Notes under the pieces: model-generated
Seen by the model: only the letters and a program-made list of their open reading frames with translations
Databases searched by the model: none
What the model was told of the DNA's origin: nothing
In this document: positions 1-5,841 of the stretch, one piece after another
How positions within the stretch are numbered: position 1 is the stretch's first letter
Layout: each line of letters begins with the position of its first letter
Translations under genes and position numbers: made by a program
Origin: Flavobacteriales bacterium
Lineage (GTDB): Bacteria; Bacteroidota; Bacteroidia; Flavobacteriales; Flavobacteriaceae
Assembly: GCA_015494775.1 (NCBI GenBank)
Contig: WGAP01000095.1
Coordinates: forward strand, 1 to 22,401
DNA: 22,401 nt
Reading direction: 5' to 3'

Positions 1-763
1 CGGCGCGTAGTTTTTCGATTTGCTTATCGATGATGCGGCGGGCCTCGTCGGGCCGGTCGCTACGCATTTGCAGGCGGAGCCGGATGCGTTTGGGCGAAGG
101 CAAATAGGCCAAATGAATCTCGGGCGGCAACCCGGCCTCCCAATCCTTCAAGCGGTGGGCCAGCAAACTCTCGCCGATGCCGTAAACCGACACCGTTTTG
201 CGCACCAAGGCCGGTTGCTGGAAACGTTCGCGCAGGCGAGGTTCCAATTCCTCCGTGAAAATATGCTTCATTTCGAAAGGCACGCCGGGCAGGAAAACAT
301 ATATTTTGCCCTTGTGCTCAATCCACATTCCCGGCGCCGTGCCGTAGAAATTGGGCAGGATTTCGGTGCCCTGCGGCACCATGGCTTGGGATTTGTTGTT
401 GTCGGTAAACGGATAATGCATCCGTTCGAACAGTTTGCGGATGTGCTTTTCCACCTCGGGCCGGTATTCCAAGGGCCGGTCGAAAAAGCGGGCAATGGTT
501 TCGCGCGTCAAATCGTCGGCCGTAGGGCCCAATCCGCCAGTAACGATAATCAGGTCGGCATGTGCGCCGGTGATGTTCAGCCCGTCGGCAATGGCTGCGG
601 GCGTGTCGCCAACGGTAAGTATCATCCGGTTGTCGAAACCCGCATCGGTGAGCCGGCCCGAAATCCAGGCGGCGTTGGTATTGACGATTTGACCGATAAG
701 GATTTCGTCGCCTATGCTCAGCACGGCGGATTTTACGGCTTCTTTCGGTTTGGATTTTTCCAT
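1..763 (-). CDS. cinA: CinA-family protein, N-terminal part (3' end beyond window)
   Basis: The visible 254 codons encode the N-terminal molybdopterin-binding-like (MoCF/COG1058) domain of CinA, a family linked to NAD-derivative recycling (ADP-ribose/NMN pyrophosphatase and NMN deamidase activities in characterised members). The family signatures are clear: SIGDEILIGQIVNTN at about residues 16-30 and TGGLGPTADD at 75-84, followed by a PGVPFEM segment typical of the domain. The C-terminal amidase half, if present, lies off the left edge. The ATG at 763 gives a start ten or so residues before the conserved SIGDE block, as usual. It overlaps the last 31 bases of the upstream 73-aa gene, so the two are probably translated from one mRNA with apt and the deoxynucleoside kinase. 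A GTG at 724 is a possible but less likely alternative start. Family assignment is firm; the exact reaction here is inferred. Confidence 0.93.
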   Translation of the reverse strand, partial: MEKSKPKEAVKSAVLSIGDEILIGQIVNTNAAWISGRLTDAGFDNRMILTVGDTPAAIADGLNITGAHADLIIVTGGLGPTADDLTRETIARFFDRPLEYRPEVEKHIRKLFERMHYPFTDNNKSQAMVPQGTEILPNFYGTAPGMWIEHKGKIYVFLPGVPFEMKHIFTEELEPRLRERFQQPALVRKTVSVYGIGESLLAHRLKDWEAGLPPEIHLAYLPSPKRIRLRLQMRSDRPDEARRIIDKQIEKLRA

Positions 764-954
764 TGATATTGCGATAAATCTTTGTCTTTCAAACGCCAGT
801 AAAGGAAAAGCGGTATAATGACCAAAAAGAAAATCAAGGTAAAAATGCCCAGGAAAACATCGTATTCCCGCCTATGCATCCACTGCCGGTAAAGTCCGGT
901 GCCCAGTAAAACGGCTTCGATGACCAAAAGACCGATCAATATCCGGCGTATCAT
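733..954 (-). CDS. 73-aa two-span membrane protein, function unknown
   Basis: I do not recognise this small protein. It has two hydrophobic stretches, about residues 4-22 and 33-52, joined by a short basic loop (YRQWMHRREY). Its C-terminal tail is charged and polar (LKDKDLSQYQWKNPNRKKP), so it is a likely inner-membrane protein with a basic, presumably cytoplasmic, tail. The ATG at 954 comes one base after the stop codon of the deoxynucleoside kinase (TGA at 958-956), and its stop falls 31 bases inside cinA; this tight packing supports it as a genuine operon member. The frame stays open upstream to an ATG at 1050, but that start would bury the N-terminus inside the kinase gene in another frame, so I prefer 954. 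No function can be assigned from sequence. Confidence 0.72.
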   Translation of the reverse strand: MIRRILIGLLVIEAVLLGTGLYRQWMHRREYDVFLGIFTLIFFLVIIPLFLYWRLKDKDLSQYQWKNPNRKKP

Positions 955-955
955 C

Positions 956-1570
956 TCAGAAAAGTCCGTGTATGTTGGCTTCCACCTTTTCGAACACAAA
1001 TCCCAAATCTTCGGGATTATTGACAAAATCCAGGTCATCCACATTGACAATGAGCAGTTTGCCCTTGTCGTAATTTTTAATCCAATTCTCGTAGCGTTCG
1101 TTGAGTTTGCTCAGGTATTCGATGTTGATGTTTTTCTCGTATTCGCGGCCGCGGGTATGGATTTGCTTGACCAAGGTGGGCACGCTGGCCCGCAGGTAGA
1201 TGAGCAAATCGGGCGGACTGACCAGGAGTTCCATCAAATCGAACAGCGAAGTGTAGTTTTCGAAATCCCTGGACGACATCAAGCCCATATCGTGCAGGTT
1301 GGCGGCAAAAATGTAGCGGTCTTCGTAGATGGTGCGGTCTTGGATGATGTCTTTGTTTTCGCGGCGTATTTCCAGGATTTGCCGGAAGCGGTTATTCAGG
1401 AAATACACTTGCAGGTGGAACGACCACCGCCGCATATCGGCATAAAAATCTTCCAGGTAGGGATTATCTTCCACCGTTTCGAAATGCGGCTCCATTTTCA
1501 GGTGCTTGGACAAAAGCTGGGTGAGCGTGGTTTTTCCCGCTCCGATGTTTCCGGCTATGGCAATATGCAT
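956..1570 (-). CDS. deoxynucleoside kinase (dGuo/dAdo kinase family)
   Basis: This 204-aa protein belongs to the deoxynucleoside kinase family, which phosphorylates deoxyribonucleosides with ATP at their 5' hydroxyl in the cytosol. The P-loop GNIGAGKTT is at residues 7-15. A DRTIYEDRYIFA segment at about 78-89 matches the D/E-R-S/Y motif of the family, and RGREYEKNI at about 140-148 is the arginine-rich LID. Length is as expected for bacterial dGK/dAK enzymes. It sits 37 bases downstream of apt and one base upstream of a small membrane-protein gene, all on the minus strand, so it probably shares the apt transcript. The pairing with apt suggests a purine-salvage role. Substrate preference (dA, dG or dC) cannot be read from the sequence. 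Confidence 0.93.
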   Translation of the reverse strand: MHIAIAGNIGAGKTTLTQLLSKHLKMEPHFETVEDNPYLEDFYADMRRWSFHLQVYFLNNRFRQILEIRRENKDIIQDRTIYEDRYIFAANLHDMGLMSSRDFENYTSLFDLMELLVSPPDLLIYLRASVPTLVKQIHTRGREYEKNINIEYLSKLNERYENWIKNYDKGKLLIVNVDDLDFVNNPEDLGFVFEKVEANIHGLF

Positions 1571-1607
1571 GGGAAGCGTTTTTGCAATGTTAAGGATTTT
1601 CGGCCAA

Positions 1608-2126
1608 TCATTGGTAACGCAAAAGGGACGAAACCTTGTAATTATTCAATTTTTCACGTCCGTTGAGGAAGGCCAATTCCAGCAGGAAGTTGATCATCAC
1701 CACTTCGCCGCCGGCTTTTTCCACCAACCGGGCGGCGGCCAGGGCCGTGCCGCCGGTGGCCAAAACATCGTCGTGTATCAGCACTTTTTCGCCCGGCCGG
1801 ATGGCGTCGATATGCATTTCGATGCTGTCGGTTCCGTATTCCAAGGCGTAGGATTGGCTGTGGGTTTGGTAGGGCAATTTGCCCGGTTTGCGGATAGGAA
1901 TAAATCCGGCGTTGAGATGCTCGGCCAGGAGGGCGCCGAAAATAAATCCCCGCGCTTCGATGCCCACCACTTTGTCCACCTTGCGCGGCACAAGTCCGAG
2001 CAATTCGTTGAGCGTATGCTGCATAATACGCGGTTCGGCCAGCAGTGGCGTGATGTCTTTGAATACAATGCCCGGTTTGGGAAAATCGGGAATGTTGCGA
2101 ATGTATTTTTCGATGATGTCTTTCAT
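1608..2126 (-). CDS. apt: adenine phosphoribosyltransferase
   Basis: This is a 172-aa type I phosphoribosyltransferase that converts adenine and PRPP to AMP and pyrophosphate. The N-terminal block IRNIPDFPKPGIVFKDITPL (about residues 9-28) is diagnostic of Apt. IEARGFIFG follows at about 56-64, and the PRPP-binding loop VLIHDDVLATGGT is at 115-127. The frame is open further upstream, but the ATG at 2126 places MKDIIEKYIR at the usual family start, and the added upstream residues look like translated intergenic DNA. It is the first gene of the minus-strand salvage operon and diverges from phoH across a 192-base intergenic region. It lacks any visible truncation or unusual feature. Assignment is firm. 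Confidence 0.97.
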   Translation of the reverse strand: MKDIIEKYIRNIPDFPKPGIVFKDITPLLAEPRIMQHTLNELLGLVPRKVDKVVGIEARGFIFGALLAEHLNAGFIPIRKPGKLPYQTHSQSYALEYGTDSIEMHIDAIRPGEKVLIHDDVLATGGTALAAARLVEKAGGEVVMINFLLELAFLNGREKLNNYKVSSLLRYQ

Positions 2127-2152
2127 GGCGGCATAATTTGCAAACCGGCGGA

Positions 2153-2160
2153 TAAAGTTA
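2153..2160 (-). promoter_or_regulatory. candidate -7 box for the apt operon
   Basis: On the minus strand this reads TAACTTTA, one mismatch from the Bacteroidota -7 consensus TAnnTTTG, about 26 bases upstream of the apt ATG. I see no convincing TTG at the -33 position, so this is only a suggestion. Confidence 0.3.
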
Positions 2161-2274
2161 GTAAAATTCAGCGGGAATTGGGCTATGATAAAACAATCGT
2201 TTTTACGCCGCCGGCTTGCAGAGCCCCACCCGAAACAGGATGCCCGCAAGGCTGGAAATCATCAAAAAAACGCG

Positions 2275-2282
2275 TATCTTTG
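2275..2282 (+). promoter_or_regulatory. -7 promoter box for the phoH operon
   Basis: TATCTTTG matches the Bacteroidota -7 consensus TAnnTTTG exactly and lies 36 bases before the proposed TTG start of phoH. A weak TGG at 2253-2255 is at a suitable distance for the -33 element. Transcription starting just after 2285 would exclude any start codon further upstream, which supports the short form of PhoH. Confidence 0.65.
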
Positions 2283-2318
2283 TTATTAGCAAAACCTCCG
2301 AAAAAACTTCTGCCCGCC

Positions 2319-3296
2319 TTGACTGAACGAAGCATTCAAATCGACCGCGAACAATTGAGCGATTTCCTCGGTAAAGCCAACCGTAACCTCAATGTGCTCA
2401 AAAGTTTTTATCCCAAAATCAAATTCGTCAGTCGCGGAAATATGCTCAAAATCCTGGGCGACCCGCAGGCCCTCGAACAATTGGAAAACAAAATCCGGCT
2501 GATGCTGGACTATGTGGACAACTACAACGCCCTGGACCCCGAAACCATCGAAAAAATCATCCTGACCGACTCGGCGGATTATCGCCGCTTTTTGGAAGCC
2601 GACGATGTGGTGGTGCACGGCACCGGCGGCCGTATCATCAAGGCCCGCACGCCCAACCAACTGCGCATAGTGCGCTCGGTGGAAAAAAACGACCTGGTAT
2701 TCGTTACCGGCCCCGCCGGCACGGGAAAAACCTACATCAGCGTGGCCCTGGCCGTGCGCGCACTCAAAAACAAGGATGTAAAACGTATCATCCTTACGCG
2801 TCCGGCCGTGGAAGCCGGCGAAAACCTGGGCTTCCTGCCCGGTGATATGAAGGAAAAACTCGACCCTTACATGCAACCGCTCTACGACGCACTGTTCGAT
2901 ATGATACCGGCTTCCAAGTTGCAGGATTTTATGGAACGCAACATCATTCAAATCGCTCCCTTGGCCTTTATGCGCGGGCGCACCTTGGACAATGCCTTTG
3001 TGATCCTGGACGAAGCCCAAAACACCACCCACGCCCAGATGAAAATGTTCCTCACGCGTATGGGCGCGGGCGCCAAATTCATCATCACCGGCGACCCTTC
3101 GCAAATCGATTTGCGCCGCGGGACAAGCTCGGGCCTGTTCGAAGCCCTCAACCTGCTGGGCGGCATCGCCGGCGTGGACATCATCCGGCTGGGCGACCAG
3201 GACGTGGTGCGCCACCCCTTGGTCAAAAAAATCATCGACGCCTACAAAAAAACCGAAAATTCATCTCCAAAATCCGAATCCCATGAGCGAACATAA
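2319..3296 (+). CDS. phoH: PhoH-like ATPase, probable TTG start
   Basis: This 325-aa P-loop protein belongs to the PhoH/YbeZ family, cytoplasmic ATPases associated with RNA metabolism whose exact role is unsettled. An N-terminal region of about 120 residues precedes the ATPase core: Walker A GPAGTGKT at 131-138, the RPAVEAGENLGFLPGD block at about 161-176, Walker B VILDEAQN at 228-235 and TGDPSQ at 257-262. The TTG at 2319 is the best start. It gives TERSIQIDREQLSDFLGKAN at the N-terminus, which fits the usual beginning of the family; the first in-frame ATG would cut into the conserved part, and the promoter box at 2275 excludes earlier starts. The 3' end overlaps the next gene by 14 bases. 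It leads an operon with a small membrane protein, rnz and pdxH; YbeY, a common neighbour elsewhere, is absent here. Confidence 0.93.
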   Translation: MTERSIQIDREQLSDFLGKANRNLNVLKSFYPKIKFVSRGNMLKILGDPQALEQLENKIRLMLDYVDNYNALDPETIEKIILTDSADYRRFLEADDVVVHGTGGRIIKARTPNQLRIVRSVEKNDLVFVTGPAGTGKTYISVALAVRALKNKDVKRIILTRPAVEAGENLGFLPGDMKEKLDPYMQPLYDALFDMIPASKLQDFMERNIIQIAPLAFMRGRTLDNAFVILDEAQNTTHAQMKMFLTRMGAGAKFIITGDPSQIDLRRGTSSGLFEALNLLGGIAGVDIIRLGDQDVVRHPLVKKIIDAYKKTENSSPKSESHERT

Positions 3297-3450
3297 CGAA
3301 CTGAAACAACACATCGAACGCCACGAACAACAACTGACCGACCTGCACCGGCGGCTGCAACGCCAGGAACGGCTTATGCGCATGACCGCCATTTTTATGC
3401 TGGTGCTGTTTGTCGTTTGGTTGGTGGCAACCGTATGGCCTGTTCTCTAA
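3283..3450 (+). CDS. 55-aa single-span membrane protein overlapping phoH
   Basis: This short gene encodes a hydrophilic N-terminal half rich in H, E, Q and R (residues 1-34, likely helical, with Leu spacing that could support a coiled coil: LKQHIERHEQQLTDLHRRL). One hydrophobic segment follows at about residues 35-53 (AIFMLVLFVVWLVATVW), and the protein ends almost at once. It is a probable C-terminally anchored inner-membrane protein with its N-terminal helix in the cytoplasm. The ATG at 3283 lies 14 bases inside phoH in another frame, and rnz begins 7 bases after its stop, which is typical of translationally coupled operon genes. I recognise no family. The overlap, the continuous frame and the textbook tail-anchor pattern are the evidence for a real gene. 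Confidence 0.7.
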   Translation: MSEHNELKQHIERHEQQLTDLHRRLQRQERLMRMTAIFMLVLFVVWLVATVWPVL

Positions 3451-3457
3451 CCTCCCC

Positions 3458-4369
3458 ATGATGGAACTGCGCATCCTCGGCTGCCATTCGGCCACGCCCA
3501 AGCCCGGCGAATTCCCGTCGGCACAGGCCCTTATGACCGGCAACCAATGGCTGCTGCTGGATGCGGGCGAAGGCATGCAAATGCAATTGCGTCGCTACAA
3601 GGTGAAATTCGGGCGCATCAAACACATCTTTATCACCCACCTGCACGGCGATCATCTTTACGGATTGTTCGGGCTTTTGTCCACCCTGCGACTGCTCGAC
3701 CGCCGGACCGAGGTTCATTTGCACGGGCCCGAAGCACTCAAACGCCTGCTGGACGAAGTGTTCCGGGCCTCGCAAGTGGAACCGACCTATCCGCTGCATT
3801 TTCATGCCGTCCCGGCCGATGCGCCGCGCCAAATACTGGACGAAAAACATTTTACGGTGCATAGCGTTCCGCTCAAACATCGCCTGCCCACCACCGGCTA
3901 CGTAATCCGCGAAAAACCCAAGCCGCGCAAACTCAATCCCGAGGCCATTGCACGCTATCCCGAAATAGGCATTTGGGCCTATCACAAACTCAAAGCCGGC
4001 GAAGATTTCGTGCGCGACGACGGTTCGGTTATTCCCAACGACGAACTCACCCTTCCGCCTCCCCCGCCCCGCCAATACGCCTACATGACCGATACGGCCT
4101 ATTTGCCCGACATCATCCCCCACATCAAAGGAAGCGACGTGCTTTACCACGAAGCCACCTTTGCCGAAGCCGATGCCGCCCTGGCCGCAAAAACCTTGCA
4201 CAGCACGGCCCGGCAAGCGGCTACGATAGCCCGTGATGCGGGCGTGGGCAAACTTATCATCGGCCATTTTTCGTCGCGCTATCCCGACCCGCGCCTTTTG
4301 CTCGACGAAGCCCGCGCGGTGTTTCCCGATACCGAATTGGCCGCCGAAGGCAAAACCCTAACGTTCTGA
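3458..4369 (+). CDS. rnz: ribonuclease Z (tRNA 3' endonuclease)
   Basis: This 303-aa metallo-beta-lactamase-fold enzyme cleaves tRNA precursors after the discriminator base to generate the 3' end. The zinc-binding motif HLHGDH is at residues 61-66, with further ligands at H141 (PLKHRL), D212 (MTDTAY) and H270 (GHFSSRY). Residues about 148-195, rich in K, P and R, correspond to the flexible-arm exosite that grips the tRNA elbow. Length matches short-form RNase Z (about 300 aa). Two adjacent ATGs (3458 and 3461) place MELRILGCHSATP at the family start; an extension to 3410 would overlap the 55-aa gene and is rejected. It is the third gene of the phoH operon, 6 bases from pdxH. The tRNA-Trp gene in this window does not encode CCA, consistent with a need for RNase Z. 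Confidence 0.96.
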   Translation: MMELRILGCHSATPKPGEFPSAQALMTGNQWLLLDAGEGMQMQLRRYKVKFGRIKHIFITHLHGDHLYGLFGLLSTLRLLDRRTEVHLHGPEALKRLLDEVFRASQVEPTYPLHFHAVPADAPRQILDEKHFTVHSVPLKHRLPTTGYVIREKPKPRKLNPEAIARYPEIGIWAYHKLKAGEDFVRDDGSVIPNDELTLPPPPPRQYAYMTDTAYLPDIIPHIKGSDVLYHEATFAEADAALAAKTLHSTARQAATIARDAGVGKLIIGHFSSRYPDPRLLLDEARAVFPDTELAAEGKTLTF

Positions 4370-4375
4370 ACCGCC

Positions 4376-5023
4376 ATGGAAAAAGACCTGAGCCGATACC
4401 GCCGCCAATACGGCAAGGACCAACTGGACGAGCGCCACGTGCCGCAAAATCCCATGGAACTCTTTCGCGATTGGTTTTTCCAAGCCGAACGAAATGAAAC
4501 CTGCATTGAACCCAACGCCATGCAGTTAGCCACGCTAGGCCGCGACGGATTTCCGGGCCTGCGTACGGTGCTACTGAAAAAATTCCGATGGGACGGCTTT
4601 ATTTTTTATACCAATTACCTGAGCGACAAGGGTTTGGATATTGAACAAAATCCGCATGTTACGCTTCACTTCCACTGGCCCATATTGGAACGGCAGGTGA
4701 TCATCAAGGGGCTTGCGCGCAAACTGCCCGAAAACCTTTCGGACGGCTATTTCGAAACCCGTCCGCGCGGAAGCCAAATCGCGGCCTGGGCTTCGGAACA
4801 AAGCCGGCCCGTGACCTCCAAGGAAGAACTCATCGAACGCTACCGGCAGTTTGAAAAACAATTCGAAGGGCGCGACATTCCGCGTCCGCCGCATTGGGGC
4901 GGTTATCTGGTGGAACCGCGCAGCATCGAATTCTGGCAAGGGCGTCCTAACCGCCTCCACGACCGTATTCGCTACGATTTGCAGGAGGATTTGAGCTGGA
5001 AAATAGTGCGGTTGAATCCGTAG
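4376..5023 (+). CDS. pdxH: pyridoxamine 5'-phosphate oxidase
   Basis: This 215-aa FMN enzyme oxidises pyridoxamine/pyridoxine 5'-phosphate to pyridoxal 5'-phosphate, the last step of vitamin B6 synthesis and salvage. Conserved blocks appear in order: NAMQLATLGRDGFPGLRTVLLK (about residues 47-68) with FMN-contacting R and K, YTNYLSDKG (78-86), ERQVIIKG (105-112), RPRGSQIAAWASEQS (129-143) and the C-terminal signature FWQGRPNRLHDR (186-197). Length equals the family norm of about 210-220. The ATG is 6 bases after the rnz stop, so it is the last gene of the phoH operon. Downstream lies a GC-rich repeat-bearing gap rather than a simple terminator. Assignment is firm. Confidence 0.97.
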   Translation: MEKDLSRYRRQYGKDQLDERHVPQNPMELFRDWFFQAERNETCIEPNAMQLATLGRDGFPGLRTVLLKKFRWDGFIFYTNYLSDKGLDIEQNPHVTLHFHWPILERQVIIKGLARKLPENLSDGYFETRPRGSQIAAWASEQSRPVTSKEELIERYRQFEKQFEGRDIPRPPHWGGYLVEPRSIEFWQGRPNRLHDRIRYDLQEDLSWKIVRLNP

Positions 5024-5030
5024 ATTTTTT

Positions 5031-5290
5031 GGGGGCGCCTGCCCGCACACGTTCACGCATGCCTCGTTGCTTCACGATAGTTCGCACCGCGGCGCGTTCA
5101 CGAGGCGGGCACCGCGTGCTCCACTCTTATCTTGCTTGCATCCGGCGGTTTTTGTATAGCGGCGTGCGTATGCCTCCTCGTCGAAGCTCGGAGACTCCGC
5201 CGCCGCACAAAAACATTCGCCGGCTACTGCGCAAGGATACCGCTACGCCCGCTGGCGCGGTCACGGCCGGCGAAGCCGGCCTTCAATTTT
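5031..5290 (+). repeat. structured palindromic element 1 (repeat family, + orientation)
   Basis: This GC-rich non-coding block is built from nested inverted repeats. GCCTCGT (5061-5067) pairs with ACGAGGC (5100-5106). A long stem follows: TATCTTGC (5128-5135) with GCAAGGATA (5231-5239, one bulge), CCGGCG (5142-5147) with CGCCGG (5218-5223), TTTTTGT (5149-5155) with ACAAAAA (5207-5213), and GCGGCG (5159-5164) with CGCCGC (5201-5206). It begins near GGGGGCGCC and ends in GATACCGCTACGCCCGCTGG plus a small hairpin. The same layout and end signature recur in element 2 on the other strand. I recall similar intergenic repeats in Bacteroidota genomes but cannot name a described family. No credible gene lies here; short frames have no recognisable protein features. 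Confidence 0.7.
5265..5290 (+). terminator. possible terminator hairpin ending element 1
   Basis: GGCCGGC (5265-5271), loop GAA and GCCGGCC (5275-5281) form a perfect 7-bp stem followed by TTCAATTTTT. It could terminate the phoH-pdxH transcript, although it lies about 240 bases after pdxH and the U-run is interrupted. It may instead be just the end of the repeat element. Confidence 0.4.
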
Positions 5291-5320
5291 TGCAGTAGGA
5301 GATGTTAAATTGCTAATCGG

Positions 5321-5350
5321 TGTTCAAATGTTCGATGTTCATTATTCGAG
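5321..5350. repeat. short degenerate TGTTC tandem spacer between elements 1 and 2
   Basis: TGTTC occurs three times (5321, 5329, 5336) in an AT-rich spacer between two GC-rich elements, followed by the related ATTATTCGAG. It is short and degenerate and may be chance, but similar low-complexity spacers beside intergenic repeats are familiar in this phylum. Confidence 0.3.
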
Positions 5351-5541
5351 CGCGAAGCGCGAGCCAAAGCGCCAGGGATGGGAGCGGTATGAGCCGCCGG
5401 CGGTGCCGATGGTTTTCCGCCCGGCGGAGGCGACCGGAGGAAGCCCCACGCACGGGCGGGCGCGGGCGCGCGACACGCGCGCCCGCGCAAAACCACGGCA
5501 TCCGCCAAGGCGAATATGAGCGGACAGCCCGGCGGCGCCTA
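5345..5541 (-). repeat. structured palindromic element 2 (same family, - orientation)
   Basis: Read on the minus strand, this block starts AGGCGCCGCCGGGCTGTCC and ends CATACCGCTCCCATCCCTGG, then a small GCGC-TTC-GCGC hairpin (5350-5360). The end matches the end of element 1 (ATACCGCT, then CTGGCGC), so the two seem to be members of one family in inverted orientation, about 54 bases apart. Its body is an imperfect palindrome: the left arm around 5404-5420 (TGCCGATGGTTTTCCGC) pairs with the right arm around 5485-5500, and further CGCC/GGCGG pairing flanks it. A 13-bp perfect hairpin lies inside. Base composition is far more GC-rich than the flanking genes. Frames through it show only low-complexity R/A/G/P-rich translations, so I annotate no gene. 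Confidence 0.68.
5460..5488. repeat. 13-bp perfect GC hairpin inside element 2
   Basis: Bases 5460-5472 (all G and C) are the exact reverse complement of 5476-5488, separated by the triloop ACA at 5473-5475. It has no following U-run on either strand, so it is a structural element and not an intrinsic terminator. Confidence 0.8.
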
Positions 5542-5583
5542 TGCGTTGCAGCAAGCATAAAATCCTCACACCAAGTTTTGTTC

Positions 5584-5664
5584 TTTTTGCCGATAACGGC
5601 ATTGGCAACCCTCGCCATAGCTACGGCTATGCCTTCGGGTGGCCGGCTTTGTTCTCGACAAAAA
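5584..5664. repeat. 81-base long hairpin, structured element 3
   Basis: A single long imperfect stem spans this block. TTTTTG (5584-5589) pairs with CAAAAA (5659-5664), CGA (5591-5593) with TCG (5655-5657), AAC (5595-5597) with GTT (5651-5653), GGC (5604-5606) with GCC (5642-5644), ACCC (5608-5611) with GGGT (5637-5640), and CATAGC (5616-5621) with GCTATG (5626-5631) around a TACG loop. Pairing over the whole length with symmetric interruptions points to a real folded element, perhaps a repeat or a small RNA. It differs in sequence from elements 1 and 2. I cannot tell which strand, if any, is transcribed. Confidence 0.65.
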
Positions 5665-5713
5665 TAACTTCAACTTTTCCGACATTATACACTTGCTGCA
5701 ACGCTGTGAACGC

Positions 5714-5738
5714 CGGCGGGTGCGAAAGCGCTCCGCCG
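5714..5738. repeat. short GC hairpin upstream of the transglycosylase
   Basis: CGGCGG (5714-5719) pairs with CCGCCG (5733-5738), and GCG (5722-5724) with CGC (5729-5731) around AAAG. It lies in the remaining gap before the promoter at 5794. Apart from it I see nothing notable between 5665 and 5793. Confidence 0.4.
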
Positions 5739-5793
5739 CTTGAAGCAGCCGCCGATGCGTGAACGTGTGCGCCGGGGCGCCCAAAAACAAACC

Positions 5794-5824
5794 TTGCCCA
5801 ACCCGCCGAAAATTCGTATTTTTA
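5794..5824 (+). promoter_or_regulatory. candidate promoter for the lytic transglycosylase
   Basis: TTG at 5794-5796 and TATTTTTA at 5817-5824 are 20 bases apart. This matches the Bacteroidota -33/-7 architecture with one mismatch in TAnnTTTG. It is 17 bases before the chosen ATG at 5842 and argues against a longer protein starting at 5740. Confidence 0.5.
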
Positions 5825-5841
5825 CGCAAACGCTTCCGGCT

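Noticed and set aside
20..766. A 248-codon plus-strand frame at the left edge
   Set aside because: The minus strand in this interval encodes the CinA N-terminal domain with its diagnostic motifs, running off the window edge.
2286..3215. A 309-codon minus-strand frame opposite phoH
   Set aside because: The plus strand carries Walker A and B motifs and family blocks; the antisense product is a low-information H/V/F-rich sequence.
5305..5667. Several overlapping 65-115-codon frames in the GC-rich gap
   Set aside because: They coincide with structured palindromes, are rich in R, A, G and P, occur on both strands, and show no domain or operon signal.
5740..5841. N-terminal extension of the transglycosylase from an ATG at 5740
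   Set aside because: It would place a basic 34-residue segment before the signal-anchor and start upstream of the candidate promoter at 5794-5824.
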